A stretch of DNA of 64,000 nt, from contig NZ_JAFCLZ010000014.1 of NCBI RefSeq assembly GCF_018130165.1, positions 62,001-126,000 of the forward strand, written 5' to 3'. The stretch is from Bradyrhizobium sp. JYMT SZCCT0180. GTDB lineage: Bacteria; Pseudomonadota; Alphaproteobacteria; Rhizobiales; Xanthobacteraceae. This document shows, in pieces, positions 7,931-16,375 of this stretch. The notes beneath the pieces are model-generated. The model saw nothing but the letters and a program-made list of their open reading frames with translations, was not told the DNA's origin and ran no database searches. The position numbers and the translations under genes are program-made. How positions within the stretch are numbered: position 1 is the stretch's first letter; the number at the start of each line of letters is the position of its first letter.

Positions 7931-8518
7931 TTAACCGCGGAAATCCTCATGCAGCATGCCGAACAGCAGATGATCCTGCCAGACGCCGTTGATGCACAGA
8001 TAGCGCCGCGCCAGCCCCTCGCGGGTAAAGCCGCATTTCTCCAGCACCCGGATCGAGGGCGTATTGGTGGGAATGCAGGCCGCCTCGATACGGTGCAAAT
8101 TGAGCTCGCCGAACAGCGACGGCAGCAGCACCCGCAGCGCCGTCGTCATGTAACCGCGATGGGCATGGGGCTGGCCGACCCAATAGCCGATGGTGCCGGC
8201 CTGCACGATGCCGCGGCGAACATTGGCCAGCGTGATGCCGCCGATCATGGTGCCGTCGGATTCGCGGAAAATGATGAACGGATAGGACCGGTCAGCCGCG
8301 ATATCTTCCGCATAGCGCCGCAGCCGCCGCCGGAACCCGGCCCGGGTGAGGTCGTCCGACGGCCAGATCGGCTCCCACGGAGTCAGATAGGCCCGGCTCG
8401 ATTCGCGTAATTGCGCCCATTGCAGGAAATCCGCCATCTGCGGCGCGCGCAGCAACAGGCCGTGGCCGCGCGGCACGAGTGCGGCCGGTCCGCTGGATGG
8501 CAACCGAAACAGGGCCAT
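7931..8518 (-). CDS. GNAT acetyltransferase, RimJ/RimL-type
   Basis: The 195-residue protein resembles ribosomal-protein alanine/serine N-acetyltransferases. Visible segments are LLLRAPQMADFLQWAQLRE, IGYWVGQPHAHRGYMTTAL (the acetyl-CoA binding region) and LHRIEAACIPTNTPSIRVLEKCGFTREGLARRYL, typical of the RimJ group. The protein substrate is not determined. It lies 129 bases downstream of the M16 peptidase gene on the same strand, with a palindromic repeat in the spacer, as often seen after thrC-peptidase in this lineage. Confidence 0.88.
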   Translation of the reverse strand: MALFRLPSSGPAALVPRGHGLLLRAPQMADFLQWAQLRESSRAYLTPWEPIWPSDDLTRAGFRRRLRRYAEDIAADRSYPFIIFRESDGTMIGGITLANVRRGIVQAGTIGYWVGQPHAHRGYMTTALRVLLPSLFGELNLHRIEAACIPTNTPSIRVLEKCGFTREGLARRYLCINGVWQDHLLFGMLHEDFRG

Positions 8519-8551
8519 GCCCTAACTCCCAAGCATCCTCTTATCTGTCTT

Positions 8552-8600
8552 GAGCCTGATCTTTTCGGAAAACCGGTACCCACTTTTCCGGATCATGCTC
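8552..8600. repeat. Palindromic repeat, TTTTCGGAAAACCGG...CCGGATCATGC family
   Basis: An imperfect palindrome (CTGATCTTTTCGGAAAA ... TTTTCCGGATCATG) lies between the M16 peptidase and GNAT genes. A second copy is at 19892-19941. It can form a hairpin in the transcript of either strand. Confidence 0.75.
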
Positions 8601-8647
8601 GAGCGCAGCAGCGTCTCAATGTAGCAAGGTCTCAAAGCAACAAGGAT

Positions 8648-9937
8648 TTAATGTAGCAGCGTCTTTGCCTTCACCTTGGTCAATCCTTCCGCAAAAGTCA
8701 CCGCCGTGTCCAGACCCCTGCCGCTGCCGAGCGCCACGACCGCCGGCCGGCTCCGCGAAAGCAGGCCCCGCGCGGCATTGCGGGTCGATTCCACGCTGAC
8801 CGCGTCGATCCGGGCGACCAGTTCCTCCGCCGTCAGCGGGCGGCCGTAAGCCAGCATATGGCGGGCCAGCTGCTCGGCGCGGGAGGAGCAGCTTTCCAGC
8901 GCCATCAATAGCCCCGCCTTCATCTGCGCCTTGGCGCGGGCGATCTCGGCCTCGGTCAGGGTTTCCACCGCGTCATTGATGACGTCGACGATCACTTCCA
9001 TCATTTCCGGCGCATCGTTCGGATCGGTGCCGGTATAGAGGCCGAAAAACCCGGTGTCGCTATAGGGCGCATGGAAGGTGTAGATCGAGTAGCACAGGCC
9101 GCGCTTCTCGCGGACTTCCTGGAACAGCCGCGACGACATCCCGCCGCCGAGCGTGTTGGTGAACACCTGCAGCGAGAACAGCGACAGGTCGGTCTGCGGC
9201 ACGCCCTCGAGCGCCAGCGTCATATGCGCCTGTTCGAGGTCGCGATGCACCACGCGCGAGCCGCCCTGGCCGAACATCGCTGCTTGCGGCTTCGGCGCCG
9301 GCGTTGCTTCAAAACTCGCAAAGCGCTCCGTCACTTCCTCGACGACGCGCTTGTGATCGACGGCGCCCGCCGCCGCCACCACCATGTCCGGGCCGCGATA
9401 ATGCCGGGTGAGATAGCCGCGCAGCATGTCGCGATCGAATTTCTTCAGCGTCTTGGTGGTGCCGAGCAGCGACCGCCCCATCGGCTGGTCCGGATAGCAG
9501 AGCTCGTTGAGATGCTCGAACACGACGTCATCGGGCGTATCCTGCGCCGCGCCGATTTCCTGGGCGATGACGCCCTTCTCGCGCTCGAGTTCGTCTGGCA
9601 CGAAGGACGGATTGGCGAGGATGTCGGAGAGCACGTCGAGCGCCAGCGGCACGTCGGCCTTCAGCACCCGCGCGTAATAGGCGGTGGTCTCGGTCGAGGT
9701 CCCCGCATTGAGGTCGCCGCCAACCGCTTCGATCTCTTCCACGATCTCGCGCGAGGAGCGCCGCGTGGTGCCTTTGAATGCCATGTGTTCGAGCAGATGC
9801 GAGATGCCGTGCTCGTCGGGCTTTTCGTCGCGGCCACCGACGCCGGCCCACACGCCAAGTGCGGCGGTCTCCAGATGGGGCATGCTGTCGGTAATGACGG
9901 TGAGGCCGGATGCTAGCTTGGTGACGTCAACGCTCAT
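8648..9937 (-). CDS. M16 family zinc peptidase (mitochondrial processing peptidase-like)
   Basis: The 429-residue zinc metallopeptidase has the inverted HxxEH motif at H47-E50-H51 (HLLEHMAFKG). The downstream glutamate helix is EREKGVIAQEIGAAQDTPDD, and the glycine-rich loop LGGGMSSRLFQEVREKRGLCYSIY is in the C-terminal half. Length fits the bacterial PepR / MPP-beta-like group. There is no signal peptide, so a cytoplasmic site is likely. It overlaps thrC by four bases (ATGA), so the two genes are translationally coupled. That pairing is common in alphaproteobacteria and its reason is not understood. Confidence 0.94.
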   Translation of the reverse strand: MSVDVTKLASGLTVITDSMPHLETAALGVWAGVGGRDEKPDEHGISHLLEHMAFKGTTRRSSREIVEEIEAVGGDLNAGTSTETTAYYARVLKADVPLALDVLSDILANPSFVPDELEREKGVIAQEIGAAQDTPDDVVFEHLNELCYPDQPMGRSLLGTTKTLKKFDRDMLRGYLTRHYRGPDMVVAAAGAVDHKRVVEEVTERFASFEATPAPKPQAAMFGQGGSRVVHRDLEQAHMTLALEGVPQTDLSLFSLQVFTNTLGGGMSSRLFQEVREKRGLCYSIYTFHAPYSDTGFFGLYTGTDPNDAPEMMEVIVDVINDAVETLTEAEIARAKAQMKAGLLMALESCSSRAEQLARHMLAYGRPLTAEELVARIDAVSVESTRNAARGLLSRSRPAVVALGSGRGLDTAVTFAEGLTKVKAKTLLH

Positions 9938-11352
9938 CCGGTAACTCCCTGCTTCGCGGCACGGCTCACCGAGCGCACGAATCGCTCCACTTCGGCTGAA
10001 TCGTTTTTCATCACCGTGATGTGTTCAGATTTGGTCATCAGGCCGTCGAGCCAGGCCGGCAATTGCGGGCGCACGCCGCAGGCGGCCTCGACCGCATCGG
10101 GGAATTTGGCCGGATGGGCGGTCGACAGCACGATATTGGGGATCCTCGAATCCGAGGTGTCGCGATCGGCCACCGCCAGCGCCACCGCGGTATGGGGATC
10201 GACGAGGTCGCCGGCCTCGCGCCAGGCGGCGCGGATCGTGGCCGCGGTCTCGGTCTCGTCGGCCCGGCCGGCGTCGAACTCCTCGCGGATCGCGGCCAGC
10301 GTCGCATCCGGCAGCACGAAACGCCCGGACTGTTTCAGCGAACCCATCAGCCGCCGCACGCCGGCGGCATCGCGTTGACCAGCCTCGAACAGCAGCCGCT
10401 CGAAATTCGAAGACACCTGGATATCCATCGAGGGCGACGCGGACGCATGGACCTCGCGCACCTCGTAGATGCCGGTCTTCAGCGTGCGCGGCAGGATGTC
10501 ATTGATGTTCGACGCGATGCGCAGCCAACGGATCGGCAGGCCCATTTTCTTGGCGACGTAGCCGGCAAAGATGTCGCCGAAATTCCCGGTCGGCACCGTG
10601 AAATCAACCGTGCGCGCGGGCGCGCCGAGCGCCACCGCCGAGGTGAAATAATAAACGACCTGCGCAACCACCCGCGCCCAGTTGATCGAATTGACACCCG
10701 ACAGCGAGACCGCATCGCGAAAGCCGTGATGATTGAACATCTCCTTCACGATCGCCTGGCAGTCGTCGAAATTGCCCTCGATCGCCAGCGCGTGCACGTT
10801 GGCCGCGCCCGTCGTCGTCATCATCCGCCGCTGCACGTCGGAAATCCGGCCATGCGGAAACAGCACGATCAGATCGACATTGTCGAGACCGGCAAAGGCG
10901 TCGACGGCCGCGCCGCCGGTATCGCCTGAGGTCGCCACGACGATGGTGGTGCGCTGCGCGCGCTTGGCCAGCACGTGATCCATCAGCCGCGAGATCAACT
11001 GCATCGCGACGTCCTTGAACGCGAGCGTCGGGCCATGGAAAAGTTCGAGCACGAACTGGCTGGAGCCGGTCTGCCGCAGCGGCACGACAGCGGGATGGCG
11101 GAAGGTGGCGTAGGCTTCATTGGCCATGCGGCCGAGATCGGCGTCCGAGATCTCTCCCCCGGCGAACGGCCTGATCACCTCGACCGCGACCTCCCAATAG
11201 GGCCGTCCGAAAAATCCGGCGATGGTCTCGGGCGAAAGCTGCGGCCAGGTTTCAGGCACATAGAGACCGCCGTCGCGGGCAAGCCCGGTCAGCATCACGT
11301 CGCAAAAACCCAGGGTGGGAGCCTCCCCCCGCGTCGAAATATACCGCGTCAA
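9934..11352 (-). CDS. thrC: Threonine synthase
   Basis: The PLP enzyme converts O-phosphohomoserine to threonine. The 472-residue protein has the PLP lysine in FHGPTLAFKDVAMQLI, and PLP-binding motifs including VATSGDTGGAAVDAFAGL and VPTGNFGDIFAGYVAKKMG. The start is placed at a TTG (11352), which reads MTRYISTRGEAP, the usual N-terminus of the family. It is preceded by GGAGGG four bases away. The longer frame to 11439 adds sequence not seen in homologues. It is the first gene of thrC / M16 peptidase / GNAT. Confidence 0.95.
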   Translation of the reverse strand: MTRYISTRGEAPTLGFCDVMLTGLARDGGLYVPETWPQLSPETIAGFFGRPYWEVAVEVIRPFAGGEISDADLGRMANEAYATFRHPAVVPLRQTGSSQFVLELFHGPTLAFKDVAMQLISRLMDHVLAKRAQRTTIVVATSGDTGGAAVDAFAGLDNVDLIVLFPHGRISDVQRRMMTTTGAANVHALAIEGNFDDCQAIVKEMFNHHGFRDAVSLSGVNSINWARVVAQVVYYFTSAVALGAPARTVDFTVPTGNFGDIFAGYVAKKMGLPIRWLRIASNINDILPRTLKTGIYEVREVHASASPSMDIQVSSNFERLLFEAGQRDAAGVRRLMGSLKQSGRFVLPDATLAAIREEFDAGRADETETAATIRAAWREAGDLVDPHTAVALAVADRDTSDSRIPNIVLSTAHPAKFPDAVEAACGVRPQLPAWLDGLMTKSEHITVMKNDSAEVERFVRSVSRAAKQGVTG

Positions 11353-11540
11353 ACCGCCCTCCAAAGGCGTTAGCTTCCGCCAACCCTTTGATATCTGTGA
11401 ATTATTACCCTTCGCCAACGACAAAGCGCGCGGCACCATAAAGCGTTTTCGCTCCTTGTGAAATGCCGCAATGGCGAAAAGGTGAGTGCGGGGTAAGGGC
11501 TTTGGCGCGATTTGCGCACCGCTCTCGCCTCCCCCATCGC

Positions 11541-11643
11541 TGTCGTCCTCCGCGAAAGCGGGGGATCCAGTACGCCGCGGCTGCTCGGTTCTATCATTGG
11601 CGTCTCTGGATACTGGGTCGTCCGCATTCGCGGACGATGACAG
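11541..11643. repeat. Inverted pair of TCGTCCTCCGCGAAAGCGGG repeats
   Basis: The left arm (11541-11572) and right arm (about 11613-11643) are inverted, each with its own CGCGAAAGCG or CGCATTCGCG hairpin core and the shared flank TACTGGGT/ATCCAGTA. It is related in layout to, but distinct in sequence from, the 2740-2880 family. Confidence 0.7.
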
Positions 11644-11698
11644 CCGGGTTGTGGCAAACCCATTCCGTTGTCATTGCGCTTCTCAGCTCTCTCCACTC

Positions 11699-11820
11699 GT
11701 CGTCCCGGCGAAGGCCGGGACCCATACTCCGCGGCAGTTATTGTTTTAAGAAGGTATCTGACGCCAGCGCTCTCACGGATAGGCCGCGGCGTATGGGTCC
11801 CGGCCTTCGCCGGGACGACG
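11699..11820. repeat. Inverted pair of GTCCCGGCGAAGGCCGGGAC repeats
   Basis: The left arm 11699-11735 and right arm 11785-11820 match in inverted orientation over about 36 bases including CCCATACTCCGCGGC, separated by about 50 bases. It is the same family as at 2740-2880 and 54731-54855. Confidence 0.8.
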
Positions 11821-11869
11821 GTGAAAACAGTTTCGCATTCTCGCGACGCGATGCGCCCGAGCTTTGCCA

Positions 11870-12330
11870 GAAACTTCCCGCCCTCTCATCAAGAGGGCGC
11901 AGGGAAGACCGGGTGCGCGCTGCACCCGCGGTCCCGTGTGCGGATTGCACAAAACAAAGTGCACACGAGCATACAGGGCAGCGGAGAACACCCGGCCTTC
12001 CCTGCGCAATGGCTTTACGGCTTAATAACGCGCTCTCCCCGGAGACGAGTTCTTGGTTGACTCCGTCGCTGCCGTTCGGCTCTCGCCTACCCGACAGCTT
12101 GACGCCGGCAACGGGCGCCAGGACCACACGACTTCGCCGTACGCCTCTGTCGCGTTACGTCTTCGCAACATCAGCGTCCATCGCAACCCGTCCAACGTCC
12201 GTGACGACGGCCGACGCCCTCTGAGTGGGACGGGATGGCAAACATATGCACCTGATTTGTCATTCTGGTAAACAGAAATATTTCTTATCTCGGGGCTTGA
12301 CACGTTTTCCGACAATCCGAAGTGATTTGC
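11870..12330. repeat. Candidate long interspersed element of Bradyrhizobium type
   Basis: Six-frame translation gives fragments such as KTGCALHPRSRVRIAQ, HPAFPAQWLYGL and HTTSPYASVALRLR. I remember these as recurring in many misannotated short Bradyrhizobium proteins. This suggests a dispersed non-coding element of several hundred bases. The boundaries are approximate, and the recognition is from memory, not a search. Confidence 0.5.
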
Positions 12331-12521
12331 CCGTCGGGTCGTTTTGTCGCGGCCAGCCGTCAACGTGAACGGAATGAGCCCGCTCGCATCAAAAAACACA
12401 CAAACCCATCAGATTAAGAACACACAAACAAGTCAGATTGCACGTACCAGCGAAAATGCGGCGGGAACAATCCGGCCCTGTCGGCATTATCGTCAACGCT
12501 TCGAATTTCCGGGAGACTTCC

Positions 12522-12845
12522 ATGAAAACGGCAAAGATCATGCTGGCTGGACTGGCCACCCTCACCCTCGTTTCGGCGGCCTCAGCCCAGCAAGCGATGA
12601 CGGGGACGGTCACGCGAATTGACCGGACCGACGGGACGATCGCAATCCAGTTGCACCGGACTCCAACACAGAGCGGCACCGTCGGCGCCAACACTGGCAC
12701 TGCCAAAACAGACGGACCTGCCGAAGAGCTCAAGACCAAGATCCAGGGCAATCTGTTGAACGTCCTGCACGCCGGCGACCGGGTCAAGTTTACGCTCACC
12801 GACGCGGGTGGCAGCAAGACCATCACCAACGTCGAGCGACCGTAA
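12522..12845 (+). CDS. Small periplasmic protein, CusF-like beta-barrel candidate
   Basis: The 107-residue protein has a signal peptide (KIMLAGLATLTLVSAASA, cleaved before QQAM). The mature domain of about 85 residues has the pattern MTGTVTRIDRTDGTIAI ... VLHAGDRVKFTLTDAGG ... TITNVE. This resembles the five-stranded OB-like fold of CusF-type periplasmic proteins, but the methionine/tryptophan copper ligands are not obvious. GGGAG lies seven bases before the ATG. A bidirectional terminator follows the stop. Metal binding is only a guess. Confidence 0.8.
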   Translation: MKTAKIMLAGLATLTLVSAASAQQAMTGTVTRIDRTDGTIAIQLHRTPTQSGTVGANTGTAKTDGPAEELKTKIQGNLLNVLHAGDRVKFTLTDAGGSKTITNVERP

Positions 12846-12876
12846 CTGACGGGCGCGCGCAGCCAAATCGAAACGC

Positions 12877-12910
12877 AAAAAAGGGCCGCGGCAACACCGC
12901 GGCCCTTTCT
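12877..12910. terminator. Bidirectional rho-independent terminator
   Basis: The perfect nine-base-pair stem GGGCCGCGG/CCGCGGCCC has a five-base loop. It has A6 on the left and TTTCT on the right, so it can end both the plus-strand gene at 12522-12845 and the minus-strand gene at 12964-13191. Confidence 0.85.
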
Positions 12911-12952
12911 CTTGGACTTTCTCTTGGACTTTCTCTTGGACTTTCTCTTGGA
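12906..12952. repeat. 12-base tandem repeat, about four copies
   Basis: TTTCTCTTGGAC is repeated head to tail 3.9 times without mismatch, directly adjoining the terminator stem. On the minus strand it becomes a purine-rich array in the 3' untranslated region of the 12964-13191 gene. Confidence 0.95.
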
Positions 12953-12963
12953 AGGGTCTGTCG

Positions 12964-13191
12964 TTACTCCGTGCAGACCTTGGTCGTCTTCATGCCGGTT
13001 TCGGCTTCCGTCTTGGTCTTGAAGATGCCGTTGTCGACGATGGTAGTGGTCGTGCCGGTCGGCTTGGTTTCGACCACCGTGCACTTCTTCGTGGTGCTGT
13101 CGCGAACCACGTAATATTCGGCAGCCATCGCGGTCCCGGCCACGCTCGTTGCGGCAAACGCTACTGCGCCGATCATCAGAAATTTCTTCAA
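12964..13191 (-). CDS. Small secreted hypothetical protein
   Basis: The 75-residue protein starts at a TTG (13191) behind an excellent GGAGGAGG. It reads as a clean signal peptide (KKFLMIGAVAFAATSVAGTAMA, cleaved before AEYYV). The mature part of about 52 residues contains CTVVETKPTGTTTTIVDNG and ends KVCTE, leaving two cysteines that may pair. Function is unknown. The longer frame to 13275 lacks a signal at its start and is not favoured. Confidence 0.8.
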   Translation of the reverse strand: MKKFLMIGAVAFAATSVAGTAMAAEYYVVRDSTTKKCTVVETKPTGTTTTIVDNGIFKTKTEAETGMKTTKVCTE

Positions 13192-13441
13192 TGTATCCTC
13201 CTCCGAGTTCTCAGTGATGCCATCAGCAACCCGCGGAGAAACCGGATGTTCCATTTTTTCCCGAATGGTTTGCACTTCCCGGATTCAATTCCGGCCTATG
13301 CATAACGGGACCGCCCGGTAGCAGATCGGGAATAGTCGGCAATAACGCCCAACATAGCCCTCCGTCTTTCCCGCGAGCGGAACAAACATATGATCGGGAA
13401 CTTATAGACGTGATCGCGATCATGCGATGGAGGACGACTGA

Positions 13442-13693
13442 ATGAGACGCATTGCACTGATTGGCTGCGCCCTGCTGCTGGCAATGACCGCATCCGCTTC
13501 CGCCAGGCTGGGGATTGCGCCGCTCACCGTTCCGGATGACGGGGTGACCCAGGTCAAGCACGGACGCGGGCACAGTCACGGACATCGCGGAGGCCGGGGT
13601 CACCACCGTGGTTGGGGTCGAGGTCACCACCGTGGTTGGGGCCGGGGTCGCGGACACCATTACGGCTGGCGTCATCACCGTCGCTTCTACTGA
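13442..13693 (+). CDS. Small secreted His/Gly/Arg-rich protein
   Basis: The 83-residue protein has a signal peptide (RRIALIGCALLLAMTASASA), then a short linker and a low-complexity tail dominated by His, Gly, Arg and Trp, with repeated GHHRGWGRG units encoded by near-identical DNA repeats. GGAGGAC lies before the ATG. A tail with so many histidines could bind Ni, Zn or Cu in the periplasm, but that is inference from composition only. The gene converges on the response regulator gene. Confidence 0.72.
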   Translation: MRRIALIGCALLLAMTASASARLGIAPLTVPDDGVTQVKHGRGHSHGHRGGRGHHRGWGRGHHRGWGRGRGHHYGWRHHRRFY

Positions 13694-13807
13694 AACTCTG
13701 ATTGGTCTTGTGCTGCTTTCATCGACCCATTGCCCCGACGAAAGCAGGCACCGGCGGTATGAACGGTCGCGCCGACAGGCGCGGCCTGTTCAGGTTTCTG
13801 GCGCCGG

Positions 13808-14452
13808 TCAGCCCAGCTCCATCTCGACGGCGATCCGGATCAAGTCGGAATGGTTCTTGGCGCCGAGTTTCTGCTTCAGCAGCGAGGTGGTGTTGGCCAC
13901 GGTCTTGTAGGAAATATCGAGCGCGTCGGCGACTTCGACGATTTTGTCGCCGCGGCCCAGCAGGCGCAGGATTTCCAGTTCGCGCGCGGTCATTTGCGAG
14001 GCCGGATTGGCCTTGATGGAAGCGCCCGAGAACGTCACCGCCTCCGCCAGTTGCGGCGAGATGAAATTTTCTCCCGAGACCACCTTGCGCACGGCCTTTA
14101 CCAGCGTCCGCGGATCGTCACCCTTGGCGACGTAACCCTGCGCGCCCATTTCCACCGCGCGAACCACGAAGGCCGGGTCGTCATTCATGCTGAACATGAT
14201 GATTTTGGCGTCCGGATCCCCCTTGCGGATCCGTCGCATAAGCTCAAACCCCGAGACGTCGGGAAGTTTGATATCGATGATTGTGACATCCGGCCGTCGC
14301 GTCAGAAAGGCCTTGTGACCGGATTTTGCGTCCGCGGCCTCGTCAATTTTCACCGTCGCGTCCGAAGCGAACAGCGAACGGCATCCGGAAACGACCACCG
14401 GATGGTCGTCGACGATCAGGATCCTGGTTGTCGATTTGGCGATGTTCTGCAT
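13808..14452 (-). CDS. NarL/FixJ-type response regulator
   Basis: The 214-residue two-component regulator has a receiver domain at about 10-125: acidic pair DD15-16, phosphoacceptor D60 in DVTIIDIKLPDVSG and conserved lysine K110. The LuxR-type helix-turn-helix is at about 148-208 (MTARELEILRLLGRGDKIVEVADALDISYKTVANTTSLLKQKL). It is divergent from the histidine kinase gene, with 83 bases between the starts, so the two are probably a pair. Targets are unknown; the adjacent small secreted proteins are candidates. Confidence 0.93.
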   Translation of the reverse strand: MQNIAKSTTRILIVDDHPVVVSGCRSLFASDATVKIDEAADAKSGHKAFLTRRPDVTIIDIKLPDVSGFELMRRIRKGDPDAKIIMFSMNDDPAFVVRAVEMGAQGYVAKGDDPRTLVKAVRKVVSGENFISPQLAEAVTFSGASIKANPASQMTARELEILRLLGRGDKIVEVADALDISYKTVANTTSLLKQKLGAKNHSDLIRIAVEMELG

Positions 14453-14535
14453 CCTTGCAGCCTCTTATGGGATAAATAGGCATTTCGCGGTAATTGAAAA
14501 GAGATACCTGCGCTACGGGAGTTAGAATAGTCCGA

Positions 14536-15855
14536 ATGTGGCAGAATCTTTCCCTTCGCATGCGGCTGATTTTCGCGCTCGGCACCATGTTCGTGGCCGC
14601 GCTGCTGCTCGGGGCCGTCTCGCTGCAGCTTTTCGCGCCGGCCCAACTGGTGGATGAAAGCGAGCCGGCAGCGCGATCGGCCAAGGTGGTTGCCGAAGCG
14701 CTCAACAGCGCGCTGCTGACGTCCGCCAACCCGCAGCAAACGCTCGACGCATTTGTGCAGGCGCTGGGCTCCTCCGAAGCCATCCGGTTCCGCCGTGCCG
14801 GCATCGAGACGGCCACGCCTTCGCCGGCAGCGACAAGCCCTCCCCTTGGACGCGCGCCGCAATGGTTCGTCGATCTTCTCGGCCCGCCGGAGATCGGCGC
14901 CTCGTTTCCGGTGAGGATCGATGGAAAGCAGGTCGGCGACATCCTGTCTTCACCCGATCTTTCAGCCGACATCTACGAGAAATGGGTCGGCTTTCTCGTC
15001 CTCGTTTCATCCATCGTCGCCCTGATGCTCGTGACCGGCATTATCGCCTATTTGACCGCAGGAACCGTGGTCGACGCGCTGCGGAATCTGGGTGAAGGCC
15101 TGACCCGGATGCGGACCGGGGACTACCAGCACCTGATCGCGGCGACGGGTCCGCCGGAGATCCGCAAGAGTTCCGAACTGGCCAATGAACTCGCACGCAC
15201 GCTGAACCAGCTGAGCCAGGACAATCGCAGCCTGCTGCGCAAGGTCGTCTCGCTGCAGGACGATGAGCGCCGCGACATCGCGCGCGACCTTCATGACGAA
15301 CTCGGGCCATTGTTGTTCGGGATCCGGGCCAACGCGGTGGCGCTACAGGATGGCGCGGCATCGAACAAGAAACTCGGCGCTTCGGTCGAGGCGATGTTGA
15401 GATCGGTCGAGGCGCTGCAACTGGCGAACCGCCGTATCCTCGACCGATTGCGGCCGCTTCATATCCAGGAAATCGGGCTCGAGAAAAGTGTCCAGACCCT
15501 GCTGCAGTATGCGCGATCGCAGGCGCCCGGCCTCAAGCTAGATGTGCGGATCGATCCCGCTCTGAACGACGTCGATGGGCTGCTATCCCAAACCATCTAC
15601 CGGGTTATCCAGGAGGGCGTGACCAATGTCCTCAGACACGCCAATGCCAGCGCGATAAGCGTCGAGGCGACGATCGAAGGAAACCAGGTATTGGTGGAAA
15701 TTTCCGACGATGGCGTTGGATTTACGCCGAACCAGCCCTTTGGCCGTGGACTGACGGGAATGCACGAGCGCGTCCGGGCCCTGAGCGGGACATTCGAATT
15801 CAAGCGGCAGAACAGTCGGACCTATGTCCGGTGCCGCTTGCCGGCTGGCGTGTGA
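14536..15855 (+). CDS. Sensor histidine kinase, NarX/UhpB (HisKA_3) type
   Basis: The 439-residue membrane kinase has TM1 at about 8-32 and a periplasmic sensor region of about 115 residues with no recognised domain. TM2 is at about 150-172, followed by a HAMP-like linker. The HisKA_3 phosphoacceptor H253 lies in ERRDIARDLHDELGPLLFGI, and the HATPase_c domain shows VIQEGVTNVLRHANAS and SDDGVGFTPNQPFGRGLTGMHERV. The start ATG at 14536 places TM1 correctly; an upstream TTG is less likely. It is divergent from and probably partners the NarL-type regulator. Confidence 0.92.
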   Translation: MWQNLSLRMRLIFALGTMFVAALLLGAVSLQLFAPAQLVDESEPAARSAKVVAEALNSALLTSANPQQTLDAFVQALGSSEAIRFRRAGIETATPSPAATSPPLGRAPQWFVDLLGPPEIGASFPVRIDGKQVGDILSSPDLSADIYEKWVGFLVLVSSIVALMLVTGIIAYLTAGTVVDALRNLGEGLTRMRTGDYQHLIAATGPPEIRKSSELANELARTLNQLSQDNRSLLRKVVSLQDDERRDIARDLHDELGPLLFGIRANAVALQDGAASNKKLGASVEAMLRSVEALQLANRRILDRLRPLHIQEIGLEKSVQTLLQYARSQAPGLKLDVRIDPALNDVDGLLSQTIYRVIQEGVTNVLRHANASAISVEATIEGNQVLVEISDDGVGFTPNQPFGRGLTGMHERVRALSGTFEFKRQNSRTYVRCRLPAGV

Positions 15856-15937
15856 GGCGCGCCGCTGCCCCAGCGATGCAGCGAAGGATACAGCGCGAAA
15901 GAACATCAGGTTGCAAGCAGGAATGGCGACCGCGTCG

Positions 15938-16375
15938 TCACCAAGCGCGATGCGGCACACCAACGCCATCCAGCGCCGCTGCCGGCGCGAACCGGCCACA
16001 GCGGGTATGCAAAATCTTCCCGGAAGCGTCGAACGTGAAGGCGATGCGAACGAGCATGCCTTCGCAGTTCAGGTAGTCAAGCATGACCCCGTCGGCGGAC
16101 GGCGTGATCTCTTCCAGTCCAAAGGCATTGGGCGAGAATGCCTCGAGCCGGGGCCGCCAATATGATTCCAGCGCAGCCCGGCCCGCATAGGTGTTTGCGC
16201 CGTCGCAGTCGCATTCGAGGCTTGCGTCGGACGCGTACAGGTCGAGCAGCGGGCCAAGCTCATGTCGCCGGCAGGCATCTAGCCAATCGACGACAACAGC
16301 CACCTGATCGATATCCTTCACGATATCCTTGGCAACATCCTTGGCAGTATTCTTGGGCAGGTTCGACATGTCCAT
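15938..16375 (-). CDS. SnoaL/NTF2-like protein
   Basis: The 145-residue protein has a cone-shaped NTF2 fold signature: VVVDWLDACRRHELGPLLDLYASDASLECDC, then GRAALESYWRPRLEAF and a beta-rich C-terminal half ending LHTRCGRFAP. Such proteins include ketosteroid-isomerase-like enzymes and ligand-binding proteins; no activity can be read here. The start is uncertain: ATG at 16375 or 16369, both with weak ribosome sites. The open frame reaches 16750 but has no family match there. Confidence 0.65.
   Translation of the reverse strand: MDMSNLPKNTAKDVAKDIVKDIDQVAVVVDWLDACRRHELGPLLDLYASDASLECDCDGANTYAGRAALESYWRPRLEAFSPNAFGLEEITPSADGVMLDYLNCEGMLVRIAFTFDASGKILHTRCGRFAPAAALDGVGVPHRAW

Larger units (their letters stand above)
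11353..12521. other. Repeat-dense non-coding region
   Basis: About 1.17 kb without a supportable gene. It contains the thrC promoter region, two pairs of palindromic repeats (11541-11643 and 11699-11820) and a longer element (about 11870-12330) that resembles an interspersed Bradyrhizobium repeat. Many overlapping open frames exist on both strands, but none has a start site, family match or consistent codon pattern. Confidence 0.7.

Noticed and set aside
11463..12399. Several 60-250 codon frames on both strands
   Set aside because: They read through palindromic repeats and a dispersed element and have no start signals or domains.
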